NCBI GenBank assembly: GCA_030248195.1 | Contig: JASAND010018339.1 | Location: forward strand, 112,007-176,006 | Length of the DNA: 64,000 nt | Direction: 5' to 3' | DNA from: Trissonchulus latispiculum | Lineage: Eukaryota > Nematoda > Enoplea > Enoplida > Ironidae | Part shown: positions 1 through 11,330 of the stretch, piece after piece | How positions within the stretch are numbered: the stretch's first letter is position 1 | Layout: every line of letters starts with the position of its first letter | Made by a program: the position numbers and the translations under genes | The notes under the pieces: generated by a model | The model's input: only the letters and a program-made list of their open reading frames with translations | Told to the model about the DNA's origin: nothing | Databases searched by the model: none

Positions 1-1
1 G

Positions 2-1957
2 TCAAGCCAGAAAACTAGCTGCTTGCAAGGTAAGGCAGATTTACTTACTGTTTCGAGTTCTTTTCCCCTAATTAAAGGGGCACTATCTCGTAATATTGAC
101 GCCTGGCGTAGCATTACTTCTAATTCGTTTGTCCTCGACATGGTGCAACATGGTTTTGCAATACCGTTTGTGGCCTGGCCAAACAACCGCGAATTCAGGA
201 ATAACAAGTCTGCTTTTAAGCATAAAGCTTTCGTTGATGAAACCTTAGCCAAATTATTAAACGAAGGTTTTGTGAAAGAGGTTCCTATCAAACCTGCGAT
301 TGTCAGCCCGTTGTCTGTTCGATTTTCCAGCAATAAATACAGATTTATTCTTGACTTAAGATACTTAAACAGTCATACCAAGCCCCCTAAATTCAAACTT
401 GACGACTTGAAATTGGCACTTTCTTATGTTGAAAAAGGCGGTTACATGGTGACTTTCGATATCAAATCGGGCTATTATTATTTAGATGTACGCGCTGAAT
501 TTCAAACGTTTTTGGGATTTTCTTGGCCTTATCATGGCTCCAATAAATATTTTGTTTTCACAGTTTTACCTTTTGGCCTCGCTTTAGGTCCCTTTCTTTT
601 TACGAAACTGTTACGCCCGCTCATTCTTCACTGGCGCCAGCTAGGCATTAAATGTCTAATTTATATTGATGACGGGTTTATCACTGATTTAAATTACCAG
701 TCTCTGCTTACCACGTCAGATAGGTGTCGCCGCGATCTGAAACGCCTCGGCTTTTTGGAAAATGGAAAATGCTCTTGGACACCTACGCAGCAACTTAAGT
801 ATCTCGGTTTCGTTATTCACCTTGAACAGTTTCTACTTCAGCCACCGCCAGATAAACTTGATCGTACCCTAGCCTCCATTCGGGCCGTTGTTGCACAAGA
901 ACGTACATCGGCCAGAGAATTGGCTAAAGTGACAGGTCTCTTAATTTCCTTAACTATTTGCCTACGCAACGTAGTTCGACTTATGACACGTTACCTCCAT
1001 ATCACTATCGCAACCGCCCCATCGTGGGACTTTCCACTTTCTCTGACTTCTGAAACTTTAGCTGAACTTTGGTTTTGGTTGCTACATTTAAAAACATGGC
1101 CTCGCGTTCCTATTTTGCACGTCTCTTCGCCCACCGTTCAGCTGTTTACTGATGCCAGCTCCTCTGGAGCCGCTGTTATAATTAAAACTCACTCTCTCTT
1201 TCTGGTCGACACTTTAGAATGGACTCCGTCGGAGTCAGCTGCTTCCTCTACGTTTCGCGAATTGCGCGCTATGGAATTAGGTATTTCTACTTTTTCCACT
1301 TATCTACATCATACTGTCACTAAACTTTATACCGACAGTCGGTCTGCTCTGGCGGTTGTTACTACAGGTAGTATGAAACCTCACCTGCAGTTAATTGCTA
1401 TGCGTATTTTTCACCTATGTTTGCGCCATGAGATTCGATTAGAGGTTGAGTGGGTACCTCGGTATAACCACCAACTAGCAGACTTTTACAGTAGAGTTCC
1501 CGATCCCGATGATTGGTCTATCGCCCCTTGGGTTTTTCGCCTCCTTAACCACCACTATGGGCCCTTTTCCATCGACCGTTTCGCTTCCCCACTTAATACC
1601 AAACTTTCTCGTTTCTGCTCTAAAATTTGGTACCCCCAGAGTGAAACTGTGGACGCTTTTTCAACTTCCTGGCGGCTTGAAAACAACTGGTTAACCCCTC
1701 CACTGTCCCTTATACCACGCACTCTAACCCATCTTCAGGCTTCTCGAGCAAAAGGGACATTAGTTATTCCCTATTGGCCTTCTTCCGCTTTCTGGCCATA
1801 TATCGTTCGTCTCCGCGGAAGTGACCACAACGCTATCATAGGGACAGTCATGTTTAATCCTTCTTTTTCTATTCTTGTTCCAGGTTCCTGCAAAACCGGA
1901 GTCATGAAGAATTTTCGGTCCCCCCTTCTAGCCATTGCCCTTGACTACAGCGATTGA
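2..1957 (+). CDS. DIRS-type retrotransposon reverse transcriptase / RNase H / methylase-like polyprotein (5' truncated by window)
   Basis: The frame is open from the window edge to a TGA at 1955-1957, so the N-terminus lies outside. The RT domain has the catalytic YIDD box at 662-673, preceded by the LDLRYLN and TFDIKSGYY blocks. RNase H follows, with LFTDASSSG (about 1141), ELRAMELG (about 1261), LYTDSRSAL (about 1324) and HQLADFYSR (about 1470). The tail (about 1560-1830), with FSIDRFASPLNTKLSRF and VDAFSTSW, matches the Dam-like methylase region known to follow RNase H in DIRS/PAT elements. There is no internal stop over about 650 codons, so this gene looks recently intact. A tyrosine recombinase gene lies downstream instead of an integrase, which places the element in the DIRS/PAT/Ngaro group rather than among LTR elements. 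I cannot separate DIRS from PAT or Ngaro without the missing 5' part. Confidence 0.9.
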   Translation, partial: SSQKTSCLQGKADLLTVSSSFPLIKGALSRNIDAWRSITSNSFVLDMVQHGFAIPFVAWPNNREFRNNKSAFKHKAFVDETLAKLLNEGFVKEVPIKPAIVSPLSVRFSSNKYRFILDLRYLNSHTKPPKFKLDDLKLALSYVEKGGYMVTFDIKSGYYYLDVRAEFQTFLGFSWPYHGSNKYFVFTVLPFGLALGPFLFTKLLRPLILHWRQLGIKCLIYIDDGFITDLNYQSLLTTSDRCRRDLKRLGFLENGKCSWTPTQQLKYLGFVIHLEQFLLQPPPDKLDRTLASIRAVVAQERTSARELAKVTGLLISLTICLRNVVRLMTRYLHITIATAPSWDFPLSLTSETLAELWFWLLHLKTWPRVPILHVSSPTVQLFTDASSSGAAVIIKTHSLFLVDTLEWTPSESAASSTFRELRAMELGISTFSTYLHHTVTKLYTDSRSALAVVTTGSMKPHLQLIAMRIFHLCLRHEIRLEVEWVPRYNHQLADFYSRVPDPDDWSIAPWVFRLLNHHYGPFSIDRFASPLNTKLSRFCSKIWYPQSETVDAFSTSWRLENNWLTPPLSLIPRTLTHLQASRAKGTLVIPYWPSSAFWPYIVRLRGSDHNAIIGTVMFNPSFSILVPGSCKTGVMKNFRSPLLAIALDYSD

Positions 1958-2015
1958 TTTTTGAATTTTCCGTTTCAAAATTTTCCTTTTTTCATATTTT
2001 GCTCTTTGTTGTTGC

Positions 2016-2074
2016 ATTGTATTTCGTTTGCAATAAAACTATGTTATTTTGAAATAAAATGCAAAAATAACAAA
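2016..2074 (+). repeat. 59-bp direct repeat, copy 1 (element terminal/split repeat with poly(A) signals)
   Basis: This sequence is identical to 3285-3343. It lies 59 bp after the RT stop codon and contains AATAAA motifs, so it can serve as the 3' end of the RT transcript. It probably belongs to the split direct repeats of a tyrosine-recombinase retroelement. Confidence 0.8.
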
Positions 2075-2141
2075 GGTTTTACTGCGGAATCTTTTCCGCT
2101 TCATTTGCATAACTATTTTGCATATTCTCTTGATCATACAG

Positions 2142-2148
2142 TATAAAA
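2142..2148 (+). promoter_or_regulatory. TATA box-like site between RT and recombinase genes
   Basis: TATAAAA lies 68 bp after direct-repeat copy 1 and about 120 bp before the acceptor-like site of the recombinase frame. It is compatible with a separate start of transcription for the recombinase gene, or with a second copy of the element's 5' leader. Motif evidence only. Confidence 0.35.
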
Positions 2149-2264
2149 AGAGGGAACTGTGCTACGTAATCGCACAAGTTGTTGTCAGTTACTGCTCTTA
2201 CTTACTGCTCCTTTCGCCACCATTCCCGCCCGCCCACCCTAACTCACCTTTTATTTTATTTCAG

Positions 2265-3246
2265 AGCTTCTAGCTGTTCTCGAATCTTCCCTTCCTCCTG
2301 CTTTGACTGACTCTGCCAGAACTACCTTAACTTCTTTCTTGCTATCCGCGAAAGCACCCTCGACTACCAGCCAATACCTTCAAGCTCTTTCCCGCTTTTC
2401 CGGTTGGGCTGCTGACTCCCACCTTACTTGGCTTCCTACATCCTGTTCTACCCTTCTCCAGTATCTCTCTTTTCTTAGCACTCGCCAGTATTCGTCTTCC
2501 TATATCAAATCGACCTGGAGTGCCATTACCTGGGCCCATCAACTTTCCGCACTCGATAGTCCTACTTCCTCACTACAGGCCAAATTAGGATTCGAGGCCG
2601 CCTTAAGACTCACTGCCCGTCCTGTTATCAAGAAACCTCCTGTTACGCCTATTCATATTCGCAAAATCATCGATTTCGTTTCCACCAATCCAAGTTTTCT
2701 CCACCTCCGCTTGGGTACTATCCTGGTTTTTTGTATTTTGGGGCTTTGCGCCCCAGCGAAGCGCTGGCTCTTTTTCCATGTGACATCTCCGAAACTTCTG
2801 ATTCTCTCAAGCTCACCATCCGATCTTCCAAATCGGATCCTTTTCGCCAAGGCAGTACTATTTATATTTCTTTCCATCATGGCAGCCGATACTGCCCCGC
2901 GCATCTTTATCGGCGCTACTTGGAATCTCGCCGTCTTGCTGGAGCCAGCACCCATCAGCCGCTCTTCCCATCTTTTCGTGGTTGCTTGTGCTTATCCAAG
3001 CCTCTTAGTTACAATCACCTACGTTTCTCCTTTCGTACCCTACTGCAGGAAGCTCATTTGCCTGCTAACCTTACTCTTCATTCTTTTCGAGTGGGATCAG
3101 CTACAGAGGCTAATAATCAAGGCGTACCTGAACCTCTGATCCAAACTCATGGTCGCTGGAACAGTTCTGTCTCACTTCGCAGACACTATGTTCATCAGAC
3201 TCGGAAGACGCTTCTAGCTGTTACTAACTCCCTGCATTTACAGTAA
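2265..3246 (+). pseudogene. Tyrosine recombinase of the DIRS-type element, frame-disrupted
   Basis: The reading frame is open from an acceptor-like site (TTTATTTCAG, ending 2264) and carries the N-terminal SAM-like core-binding half (about 2303-2720). The catalytic half continues in another frame from about 2731 to the TAA at 3244-3246. It keeps the family signature: Arg in LRPSEALAL, Lys in SSKSDPFRQG, HxxR in LHSFRVGSA, His/Trp in THGRWNS and the Tyr nucleophile in RRHYVHQ. The frame changes inside a T6 run at 2725-2730; one missing T explains it. The context is not a canonical slippery heptamer, so I read it as a decay mutation or sequencing error rather than programmed frameshifting. No ATG starts the frame, so an upstream exon or non-ATG start would be needed. 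The enzyme family inserts circular cDNA without target duplication. Confidence 0.85.
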
Positions 3247-3284
3247 CTGACTCTTCAACTTTCTTCAACTTTCTTCAACTTTCT

Positions 3285-3343
3285 ATTGTATTTCGTTTGC
3301 AATAAAACTATGTTATTTTGAAATAAAATGCAAAAATAACAAA
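3285..3343 (+). repeat. 59-bp direct repeat, copy 2 (likely 3' end of the retroelement)
   Basis: Exact copy of 2016-2074, positioned 39 bp after the recombinase stop codon and preceded by three copies of a TTCTTCAACT-like unit (about 3251-3282). It contains AATAAA motifs. The element probably ends at or shortly after 3343. Confidence 0.75.
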
Positions 3344-4059
3344 TCCATACTCGATTTGGCCAAAATTTAAGAAAAACTTATAAGCCAGCGGGACAGCGTT
3401 TACACAAAATGAAAAACAAACAAAAACAAATACAAAAAACAAGAAATACAAACGTATTTCTAAGCTTGCAGTCAGCAGTCAGATGCAGTCAATAGTAGCA
3501 GATTTTTTGGTAGGCAAATAAAAGTTTAACTGTAACCTATGTTTTTCATGTATAGTCCGACCTCTAAATGTTCCTGGTGTTCCTCATATCAAAGCTGTAG
3601 ACGGAATTTTAGTTTTCTGGACAGTGGTGCTAACATTGAAACATGACAATAGATCAACCGCGTGCTATGGAGCACTCCAACTGTGTCCTGACAAAGAGTG
3701 AAAGCTAGAAATGAAAATGATTGCTTCCAGGTAAAGGTAGCAGAAAAAAGTTGTCGCTTTATCAGAATTGGCTCTAATAAGATAATAGCGCAGTTCGCTC
3801 AAGTGTAACTTAGAATTATCTCACTCTGCTAAAACTGCTGCTAGGTTCGGCTGGGAGCATGGCTCTTCAAGGGCTGAACCTAAAGTTAAAGTTATGGCTC
3901 TGAGGGTAAATGGTAAAGAAACGAGATAATTTTGGAATTTAAACAGTTGTTAAGTCCTACTTAAATGAAGGCAGAAAACTTACTATCCTCCAAAAAGTCT
4001 TAACTTACATATTATCTTTTGAGAAATCATTCAATGTAGAAAATGAAATTTGTCACTTC

Positions 4060-4230
4060 ACCACCACCACCACCACCAGACCCGAAAAATTCGTGCTTCG
4101 GGTGGGATTCGAACCCACCACTTCCGGATTAATGGTCCCACGCTGTGACAACTGAGCTACCGAGGCTACAGTCGCAACAAGCGGAGAAGGAGTTCGTATC
4201 CAAACTGAAGTGTAATAATGCGCTTTACAA
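4060..4230 (-). mobile_element. tRNA-Asn-derived SINE copy
   Basis: On the minus strand the head reads GCCTCGGTAGCTCAGTTG, then a 7-nt anticodon loop with ATT, then GGTTCGAATCC. The same head plus flank (GAGTTCGTAT..AAACT) recurs at about 28840-28960, which shows a dispersed repeat rather than a working tRNA gene. Position 33 of the loop is C instead of U and one anticodon-stem pair is lost. Confidence 0.6.
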
Positions 4231-4383
4231 CGCGGACAAACACATGATCCAGGGCGAGGTACACTCTGGTGTCCGCAAGCTTGCTTAGTGTTAATAGTGT
4301 TACCAAACTCTTGTTAAAAAGTTACTGAAATTTCAGCAAAAGCACTCTCTGGCATTTCTACCGAAACGACAACCTAAACCGCT

Positions 4384-4420
4384 TGTTTGTTTGTTTGTTT
4401 GTTTGTTTGTTTTTTGTTTG
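4384..4420. repeat. (GTTT)n microsatellite
   Basis: Tandem GTTT units followed by a T-rich run. Confidence 0.9.
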
Positions 4421-5760
4421 TGTGTTTACAAAGAATCATAATCAAATCACATAATACATATATATATATATATTTACATATATATATAGTATAATATATC
4501 ATATAAGATAATATATAGTCATACAAATCATATAATCATATTGTATCGTTTGACAAGTATTTTAAGCCAGAGAGCACAAAGGAATTAGCCGAAATCCAAT
4601 GGAATAAAACGTTATCCCTGTTTGGTGATCCGAATACCAGTAATAAGTTAAAGTAACATTCTCATTAGTTAGACTAATTAACTCAAATCGTGAATCAAAT
4701 TATATCAAATTCCTTGTGTTTAAAATGAAATTATAATTTTAAAATGGGTTGATCAATTGAGTCATACCAAATGATGCCTTTCTATGGGATAGAGAACAAA
4801 TTAAGCTCACTATGTACCAAAGTTTCTAGGGCGACAATAGTTCAAACTAAGGCAATTTATAACTTCTATTCCAGTAACAAAAGCGTAGGTAGGTGGTAAC
4901 ATGGCTTGTAGCATACTAAAATCACCAGTAGTAGGGTAATCAGAACGAAATATCAGTTTGAGCTTAATTCCAACAGTTTGTTGATAAGATTTTAAGGTCG
5001 GTTCATGCTTCAACGGAGCAACGGAGAACGGACGAACGGAGAAACAGTTAAACAAGTAGGCCCCAAAAGGGGCAGTATTCCTTTGTAGACATTTTCTTTA
5101 TTCAGTTGCGAATTTCGTTTCGTTGTCGTTTCGTTATCGTTTCGCCCTCGAAGCGTTGAAAACTCCAGGTTTAGCTTACATCACTTGACTTCCATCACCA
5201 GGGACAGCAGGCCTATGCTTGCCATGTCGTGCTGAACTTGTGATGTCCAGCGCAAGCTACATAGTACCTAATCTGATTCCCTAATGCACCGATGTGTAGC
5301 TTCCAAGCCACACTGGTGCTCAAAAATCTGCAACCGTTTAGATTGCTGACAGCCGAAGACTGCGCGACGGCTCTCAGTTCTGTTGCTTAAATAGCTTCTA
5401 AAACCTAATTTGCATAATCCGATTGCAAAAAATCTGACCTAAGCTAGCCCTGTGTTGAAGATAGGGATTCTGAATGGAGAAATGACTCACACTACACTGA
5501 ACATAGAAGTTTCCATTTTATACATTCTTGCTCCAGCAGGAATAATAACAAGGTGACCCCTAAAAAGGGAACAGTTCCACGACTGAGCTTAGTTGTCAGT
5601 TGGGTTGGGTGTGCAAGTATTGCTACTGTGTGCGCTTTGTGAGACAAGTATACTTTATAGCACACCTTAGCGTGCATTCACTGATTTATACGCACGCCGT
5701 GTGGGAAGCTCCGAGTGTGGGGCACGAGTGCGCGAAGCGTGCAGCGTGCAGCCTCCTAGT

Positions 5761-5799
5761 GTGCAGCGTGCGTATAACTTAGTTATACGCACGCTGCAC
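5761..5799. repeat. 39-bp palindrome (18-bp arms, 3-nt centre)
   Basis: GTGCAGCGTGCGTATAAC is followed by TTA and then its exact reverse complement. Further partial copies of the arm (GTGCAGCGTGCAG, ATACGCACG) surround it at about 5685-5760. It can fold as a perfect hairpin. No gene is adjacent. Confidence 0.9.
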
Positions 5800-8308
5800 T
5801 GTGCATTATCTGATTTATATGCACAGTCTCTACACAGTAAAAGTGCAAAAGAGTTGTATAAAGCCAAATTACTATTTCGCAGTACCGCTAAATATATACG
5901 ATTTTCTCCCATCGCTTATGGGAAGCTTGTTATAATTAATACGCTGCTCTCCAGTTAGCCATTACATGCAGCAGTTATGAGTAGCGTCAGCTAAAATAAT
6001 TTATAACTAAAATTGATAACTAACGAGGAGGAATTGAAGAATTGTCAAAAACTGCCAATAAATTCCCATAATTGCCACAAAAAATGTTGGCTCTATTCAA
6101 CCCGATAGACGACGCTGTACACGATCACCGCAGGTAAACTGACTGATTAGAAATGCTTCACCTCATTTGCATATTACACACAACAGTCACAATTTAATCT
6201 GATCTCAAAAATCTGCAGAAGGGGGCGCTTGCAACAAAGCACCAATAAGTAAATTTAGCCTAAAATTTGTTCGTACCCCCTCCGCATATTTCTAAACAAA
6301 ATAATGTTTGAAAATTAAGAGTTCAAACAAACTAGATTAAAATTGAGTACAAGCTGTTTATTTTTAAATTATAGTAATACCTAAATAAAATAGAGCTAAT
6401 AATTTAGCGCACCTTGCCCCCTGTGGTTGAAAAAATAGTCCCACACTATACTAGCCGTGTGTTGAACATAGAGCTGAATCTACTCCAATGCTACAGAGCA
6501 TGTACAAACCATAGATAGTTTCCGTGTAAGTTGTTCCACCTCCAGGTGGAACAAAAAGAAGAGTAACACCGGTTCATGGTAAGTTGCAAATACTTTAGTT
6601 ATTCCGAAACAACTTTATTGTAAAATTTTCTGTCGATGTCTCCATTGCTTTAGAAAGACATAATGGTCAATGGAGACAATTTAAAATTACAAAAAAGCTG
6701 ACTGTGACAATTCTAACGTTATTGACTGCTCCTCTTTTAATCACAATTAACACTAGAATATATATATATATATCTCGTAGACCGAAGTATATTCGAAAAT
6801 GAATATAGGGGAAAATAAAAATGTATGTATGTAGTTGTTCTTTGAATAGGAAATTAACCGAAGCAGGCTAATTTAATAAAGAACACCCATTGAAATTTAC
6901 AAAACAGGTTAATTCCGACAAAAGTTCGCCCACGTATTAAGCTAGAAAAAACCCAGCTTGCTTATTGGGTCAGGCTTGCCGGTTAAACATACTAATAAGC
7001 CAAGGTTTAACCCAATTTAGCTGCAAACCTTCTGAATTCATTCGGTTCAAGATAATCCGAGCTACACATAAAAGACAAAAAGCTACGAGTAGGGATTTCC
7101 GGGAAATTGGCTTTCGGATTTTCTCCAGGGAATTTCGTTTTCAACCTCGTTTGTGACCTAAAAATCTGTCACTTAATTAAGAACTTAGATTCATTGGCCT
7201 AAGCTCAAGAATCTAAATCTTTGTTAAAAATTAGCTTAGCGATTCTCAGAATTCAATCCTCCATGGAAAAGGTCTTAGCATAAGAGTATGCCAAAATTTT
7301 GTGTCATAAAATATGACCGATAAGAGCGTCTGGAATCCGTAATTTCTAGAATATTAGGGCTAATAATTTCAACTTCATAGTTTACGGGAAAACACAAATT
7401 GAAACTTGTTTTGTTTCCCTTAAAAACCTTACCTGGTGATTTCATGGATTTCGAAATATAAATATTATAAATATTAATATAAATATTTGATAAATTAAAT
7501 ATTAATCATTAAGTAAGGGAACAAAATATCGAAAGTCTGTAAATGGGACCTCTTCACGAACTGGTGACTACCAATTGAAATTATCCGGGAAATTTTCGAA
7601 TTATCATCGGTGAGGTGCAAACATTTGAAAAAATTAGTAACACGGGAGAAGGGATACCCAAGCAGTTGCAATAGGAGCTAGATTTTTTCGAAAACCTCGG
7701 TTGATGTGCAACTTTCTTTCTTTGCCCAAAATCTCGAATACCCTATGAGCTTTCGTTGTTTCCGTTTTATTTCAATTCTAAATCCGTCACGTTCGTTAGT
7801 AGTTTAGTTTTCCGCATTATACATTGGTTGACCTTAATTAATTTTTGCGAATTAACTCGAAGGTGGGTGGTAGAGGTTTGATTGAACTGCTTTTTGTATT
7901 GTAGACTTGACATGACCCTCCACTTGTTGCGTAGTATGAAACCACTGCGCTAAAAGTGAATTTACTTTCACTGTTAGACTTTCTGAAAACAAAACGTAAA
8001 GCATTCCAGTTCCTTGTCTTTAGTCAGGCTGAGTTAGCCGTTTTAGAAGTCAAAATGCACAAAACACCGCCCTAATCAAGACAAGGAAGTCGAATACTGA
8101 AGTCTATTGGCCCAGTGGGCCTCTGCGAAAGGGGTGACGCTTCCCTCGGGCAGACAAAATAAAGAAACAAGATGACTTTAGAAAAGCTTTAGATGAAGAG
8201 CCTTAGGGGGGGGGGGGCAGTAACGACAATCGGTGCTTATTGATACTATGATATAAAACGCAATTATTCCTGACAACTCAACTGCAATAATAAAATTAAG
8301 TTGCTGCT

Positions 8309-8497
8309 ATGTTAATCAAGAGTTTACTAAGCATGCTGTTAATTACGTTCGCTTTAGCTTCCAATGATTATTATGTTTGCTATATACGCGTTGACGTTAG
8401 ACAGCCGGGGTTTTGGCTTATCCCAGGAAAGTTTTCAGATGGCTTGTACCTTGTACAAAAACTTTCTAGGAAGGGTTTTGGTGTAAGCATTAATTAA
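8309..8497 (+). CDS. Small ORF with signal-peptide-like N-terminus (doubtful gene)
   Basis: A 62-codon ATG frame starts with a basic residue and a hydrophobic run (MLIKSLLSMLLITFALA) followed by a plausible cleavage point (ALA/SND). The rest (one Cys, C-terminal KLSRKGFGVSIN) matches no family I know. No neighbouring exons were found. In AT-rich sequence a frame of this size can arise by chance, so only the signal-peptide shape supports it. Confidence 0.2.
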   Translation: MLIKSLLSMLLITFALASNDYYVCYIRVDVRQPGFWLIPGKFSDGLYLVQKLSRKGFGVSIN

Positions 8498-9491
8498 TGT
8501 AATTTTCCAGAAACTTAGCGTTAACAGTAAAACAAATTGAAATACTAAAACGTTTTCTGCTATTGCTTAGCGTTCACGCAGAGTTAGTGCAAACCAGCAA
8601 AAAATTCCTACGAAACCGCGGAAATGGGTTTAAACTGTCTTGAAAAACCATTTTTCTTTTCTATTTTTACTTTCCAATATTTTTCTGACCTTTTATAGAT
8701 AGGACGGTGCCTTGTCCAACCTGGAAGAACCGGAGATTTTTCCTTTTTTAATTTTGCTTTTTTAAATTTTCCTTTCCTGTGAATTCGAATAACTATCATG
8801 GCTATTGGATAATAACTATTGGATCTTACTTAGATCAGATAATTTTTAGTCCCGGTTCACACTACAGAACAAGCACAAGCACAAGCACAAGCAGAAACAC
8901 AAATACTGATTTCAACCTGTCTGAGTTCACGTGACTTTCTGGTACACAGGATTTGATGTGAGATCAATGCACTAAACTTTTGGTGGCTAAATATGTTACA
9001 GGCAAACTTGTGACTTGAATAAAAGATGACAGAAAAACTTAAGTGACACTTGGCGGAGGAGTTCAAAGGATCCCATAAACCGCCCACTTTCCCGGGATCT
9101 ATTTCAACAACAGTGACATTAGTTGCTATCAGTCCGAAGTTCAACGAACACCCCCAATAAAAAGTCACATTAAGGTATTCTTAATGAGTACTATATCAAA
9201 CAATAATTAATGGCTAATGTTTTCGGAAATGTCTTGGTCGAAAAGCACTACAAAAAGTTTTGTTGCCCTTAGTTTGGTGTTGCAAACGGGTTTAAGTAAA
9301 GAGAAAGGCAGGGGTCACCTTTAGCAGCTGACAGGTCAGTTAAAAGTCTCAATCGCCAAACTTTACTCAACTCAGCCCTTTCTACCGCACAAGTTTGGGG
9401 AGTAGGGCAAACTTGTGGTTAAGACAATCTGAGCTGAGCTCTGGTACATACACAAGATTCCACACAAGATGATCTAGTCTTCGTTCAGACT

Positions 9492-10688
9492 TAGTGATGT
9501 GGATCGGATCGGATCGGTAGTTCAAAATTTAACCGATCCTATCCAGTAAAATAATTTGTCGATCCGATCCGATCCGATCCGATCCATGTCCTGGATCGGT
9601 CGATCCGATCCGATCCGGCGATCCGGATTGGCTTCTTAAAGAAGCTAAGGAAAACTGGATTTAAAGTCGGGTTCTGCATTTTCAAAAGCATCTTAACACA
9701 ATAGTTTCACTGAAATTTCTTCATTTACTGTTACGATGCATGATTCTACAAAATATTATTAAGCTCTTATGAAGCAAAAGAAGACGCAAAATTATTTAGA
9801 ATAGCTATACTGTTTCATGCGATGCTCGCTACAGCCTAGTACAAAATTTACTAAAACAGACTTTAAAAAAGTTAAATACAAATTTAACGTATCACTTAAA
9901 ACCTATAGAATTAATTTCAACTTGAAAAAACAAACCGAAACTGTAGTTGTTTGGATCGCTGACAAGACATCGAATTGAAATTTTTTGTCGCCATCTGAAA
10001 CTGAAGCTTAATCTATATACCTGCTAAAATGAACTACTCAAATTTTAAAATCACTGTGGGACAGTAGTTTTATATTAGGCGTTGATGATTATTATGATGC
10101 CTCCTTCGACTTTTGGATAAAGCCAAAAAGCTAACTGTAAAACTTCACTCCAAAAATTTGGCAACGGTAATAAAATTAGTTAGATAGAGTTGTGCATTAA
10201 TTCCCTTATTTTATGTTTTCAATAATGCTTGCAGCATAAATACACAATTGGTATTGGTTGTGTACTTCGATACCAGATACATTATTACATGACTTATGTC
10301 AGAATTAAGTTGGAAATATTAAAATGTAAGTTAGAAATTTAGAAACTTGTGTTGGAAACTTAGAATGTATTTATAATAAAATTGTTGAATAAATGGGAAA
10401 TGCTAAATCTGATAAATACAAAATGGTGCAATAAGCTTGGCTGATAGAAGGAAAATAGGTATTGTGCTGAACAGCTTGCGCAAACAGTGCCATCACTGAA
10501 GTCACGTTTAGTTTAAAAATATGCGTAGGATCGGCATTGGCGTTTGAAACATCAAGTCGGATCGCCGATCCGACTGGCTCAAGCGATCCGATCCAGACCG
10601 ATCCAGCAGGCTTACCGATCCGATCCGATCCGATCCGACCTCCGGATCGCGGATCGGATCGATTTTACCGATCCGATCCACATCACTA
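9492..10688. mobile_element. 1.2-kb GGATC-rich terminal inverted repeat element (hAT-like, non-autonomous)
   Basis: The left end TAGTGATGTGGATCGG is matched by its reverse complement ending at 10688. Both ends run inward into GGATC/GATCC tandem repeats (9501-9620 and 10555-10680). TAGTG fits the YARNG start typical of hAT elements. The interior has no transposase frame. Flanks are TA on both sides, and no matching 8-bp duplication is visible, so the family call is tentative while the inverted-repeat structure is clear. Confidence 0.75.
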
Positions 10689-11137
10689 GTAACCAGATCG
10701 CTCACTAAACTTTGAGATCAGCTTACTATTTTTCCACCTAGACAGGGCTTCCGTAACTAAAGCAAATTTCCTCAGTAAACAACTTTCACAGGTGCTGTAC
10801 GAGATTTTATTCAGTATATCAATTTCAGCGGTTGAATTGTCAAGTCTAAATTAAATTCAAGAACTGAACAGTAGAAAATTGAAAACTGAAACTGAAAACT
10901 GAAACTCAGGATTGATATAAGGTCAGGCAACAAACAAAGTATTAAACTAATGCAACTACAAAGCTTATAAACCCAAGCTTATACGATCGATTTCTACAGC
11001 GAGTAAAGAACAACATTTCACAACATTTCCATTTACTAATTGCCTAACACAGCTCGAAGACAAGACAAACATAAACAGTAATTGTAATGGTGTACAGTGA
11101 GCACCAATGATATGGAAGTTATGTGCTCTTCTCTCCT

Positions 11138-11330
11138 GGCTCCGTGGTGTAGTGGTTGCACGTCTGACTGCCGTCCGGGAGACCCGTGGTTCGGTTCCCA
11201 GCGGAGCCAAATCTTTACACAGCCAATGTCGGCCAACCCTAACCGAAAGAGAAACGACCAGACAAGGCGTAGTAGCCAAAGGCCGTAAACACTGCAGGCT
11301 CCTCAAACCAACTGTCAAACGTGATGACAT
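11138..11330 (+). mobile_element. tRNA-derived SINE copy (Cys-like family)
   Basis: The head (11138-11209) starts GGCTCCG and ends CGGAGCC, a perfect 7-bp acceptor stem, with GTGGTGTAGTGGTT as the D-arm (box A) and GTGGTTCGGTTCC as box B. The anticodon arm does not pair properly, and the tail (ACCAGACAAGGCGTAG...) is unrelated to a tRNA. Similar heads occur at 41.1, 47.1, 48.8 and 50.1 kb. Confidence 0.6.

Larger units (their letters stand above)
3344..8308. other. Intergenic, repeat-bearing stretch without recognisable genes
   Basis: No open frame here has a recognisable protein or good splice sites. Contents: a tRNA-Asn-like SINE copy (about 4060-4230, minus), a GTTT microsatellite (about 4384-4420), TA-rich runs (about 4459-4510 and 6757-6775), and a near-perfect palindrome at 5761-5799 set in GTGCAGCGTG-like repeats (about 5690-5800). 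A run of G lies at about 8207-8218. Confidence 0.6.

Noticed and set aside
2725..2731. Programmed ribosomal frameshift in the recombinase
   Set aside because: The T6 run does not form a slippery heptamer in the reading frame, and no pseudoknot is evident.
8870..8895. CRISPR-like short repeats (CACAAG arrays)
   Set aside because: Simple tandem hexamers without spacers, part of an inverted-repeat element end in a eukaryotic genome.
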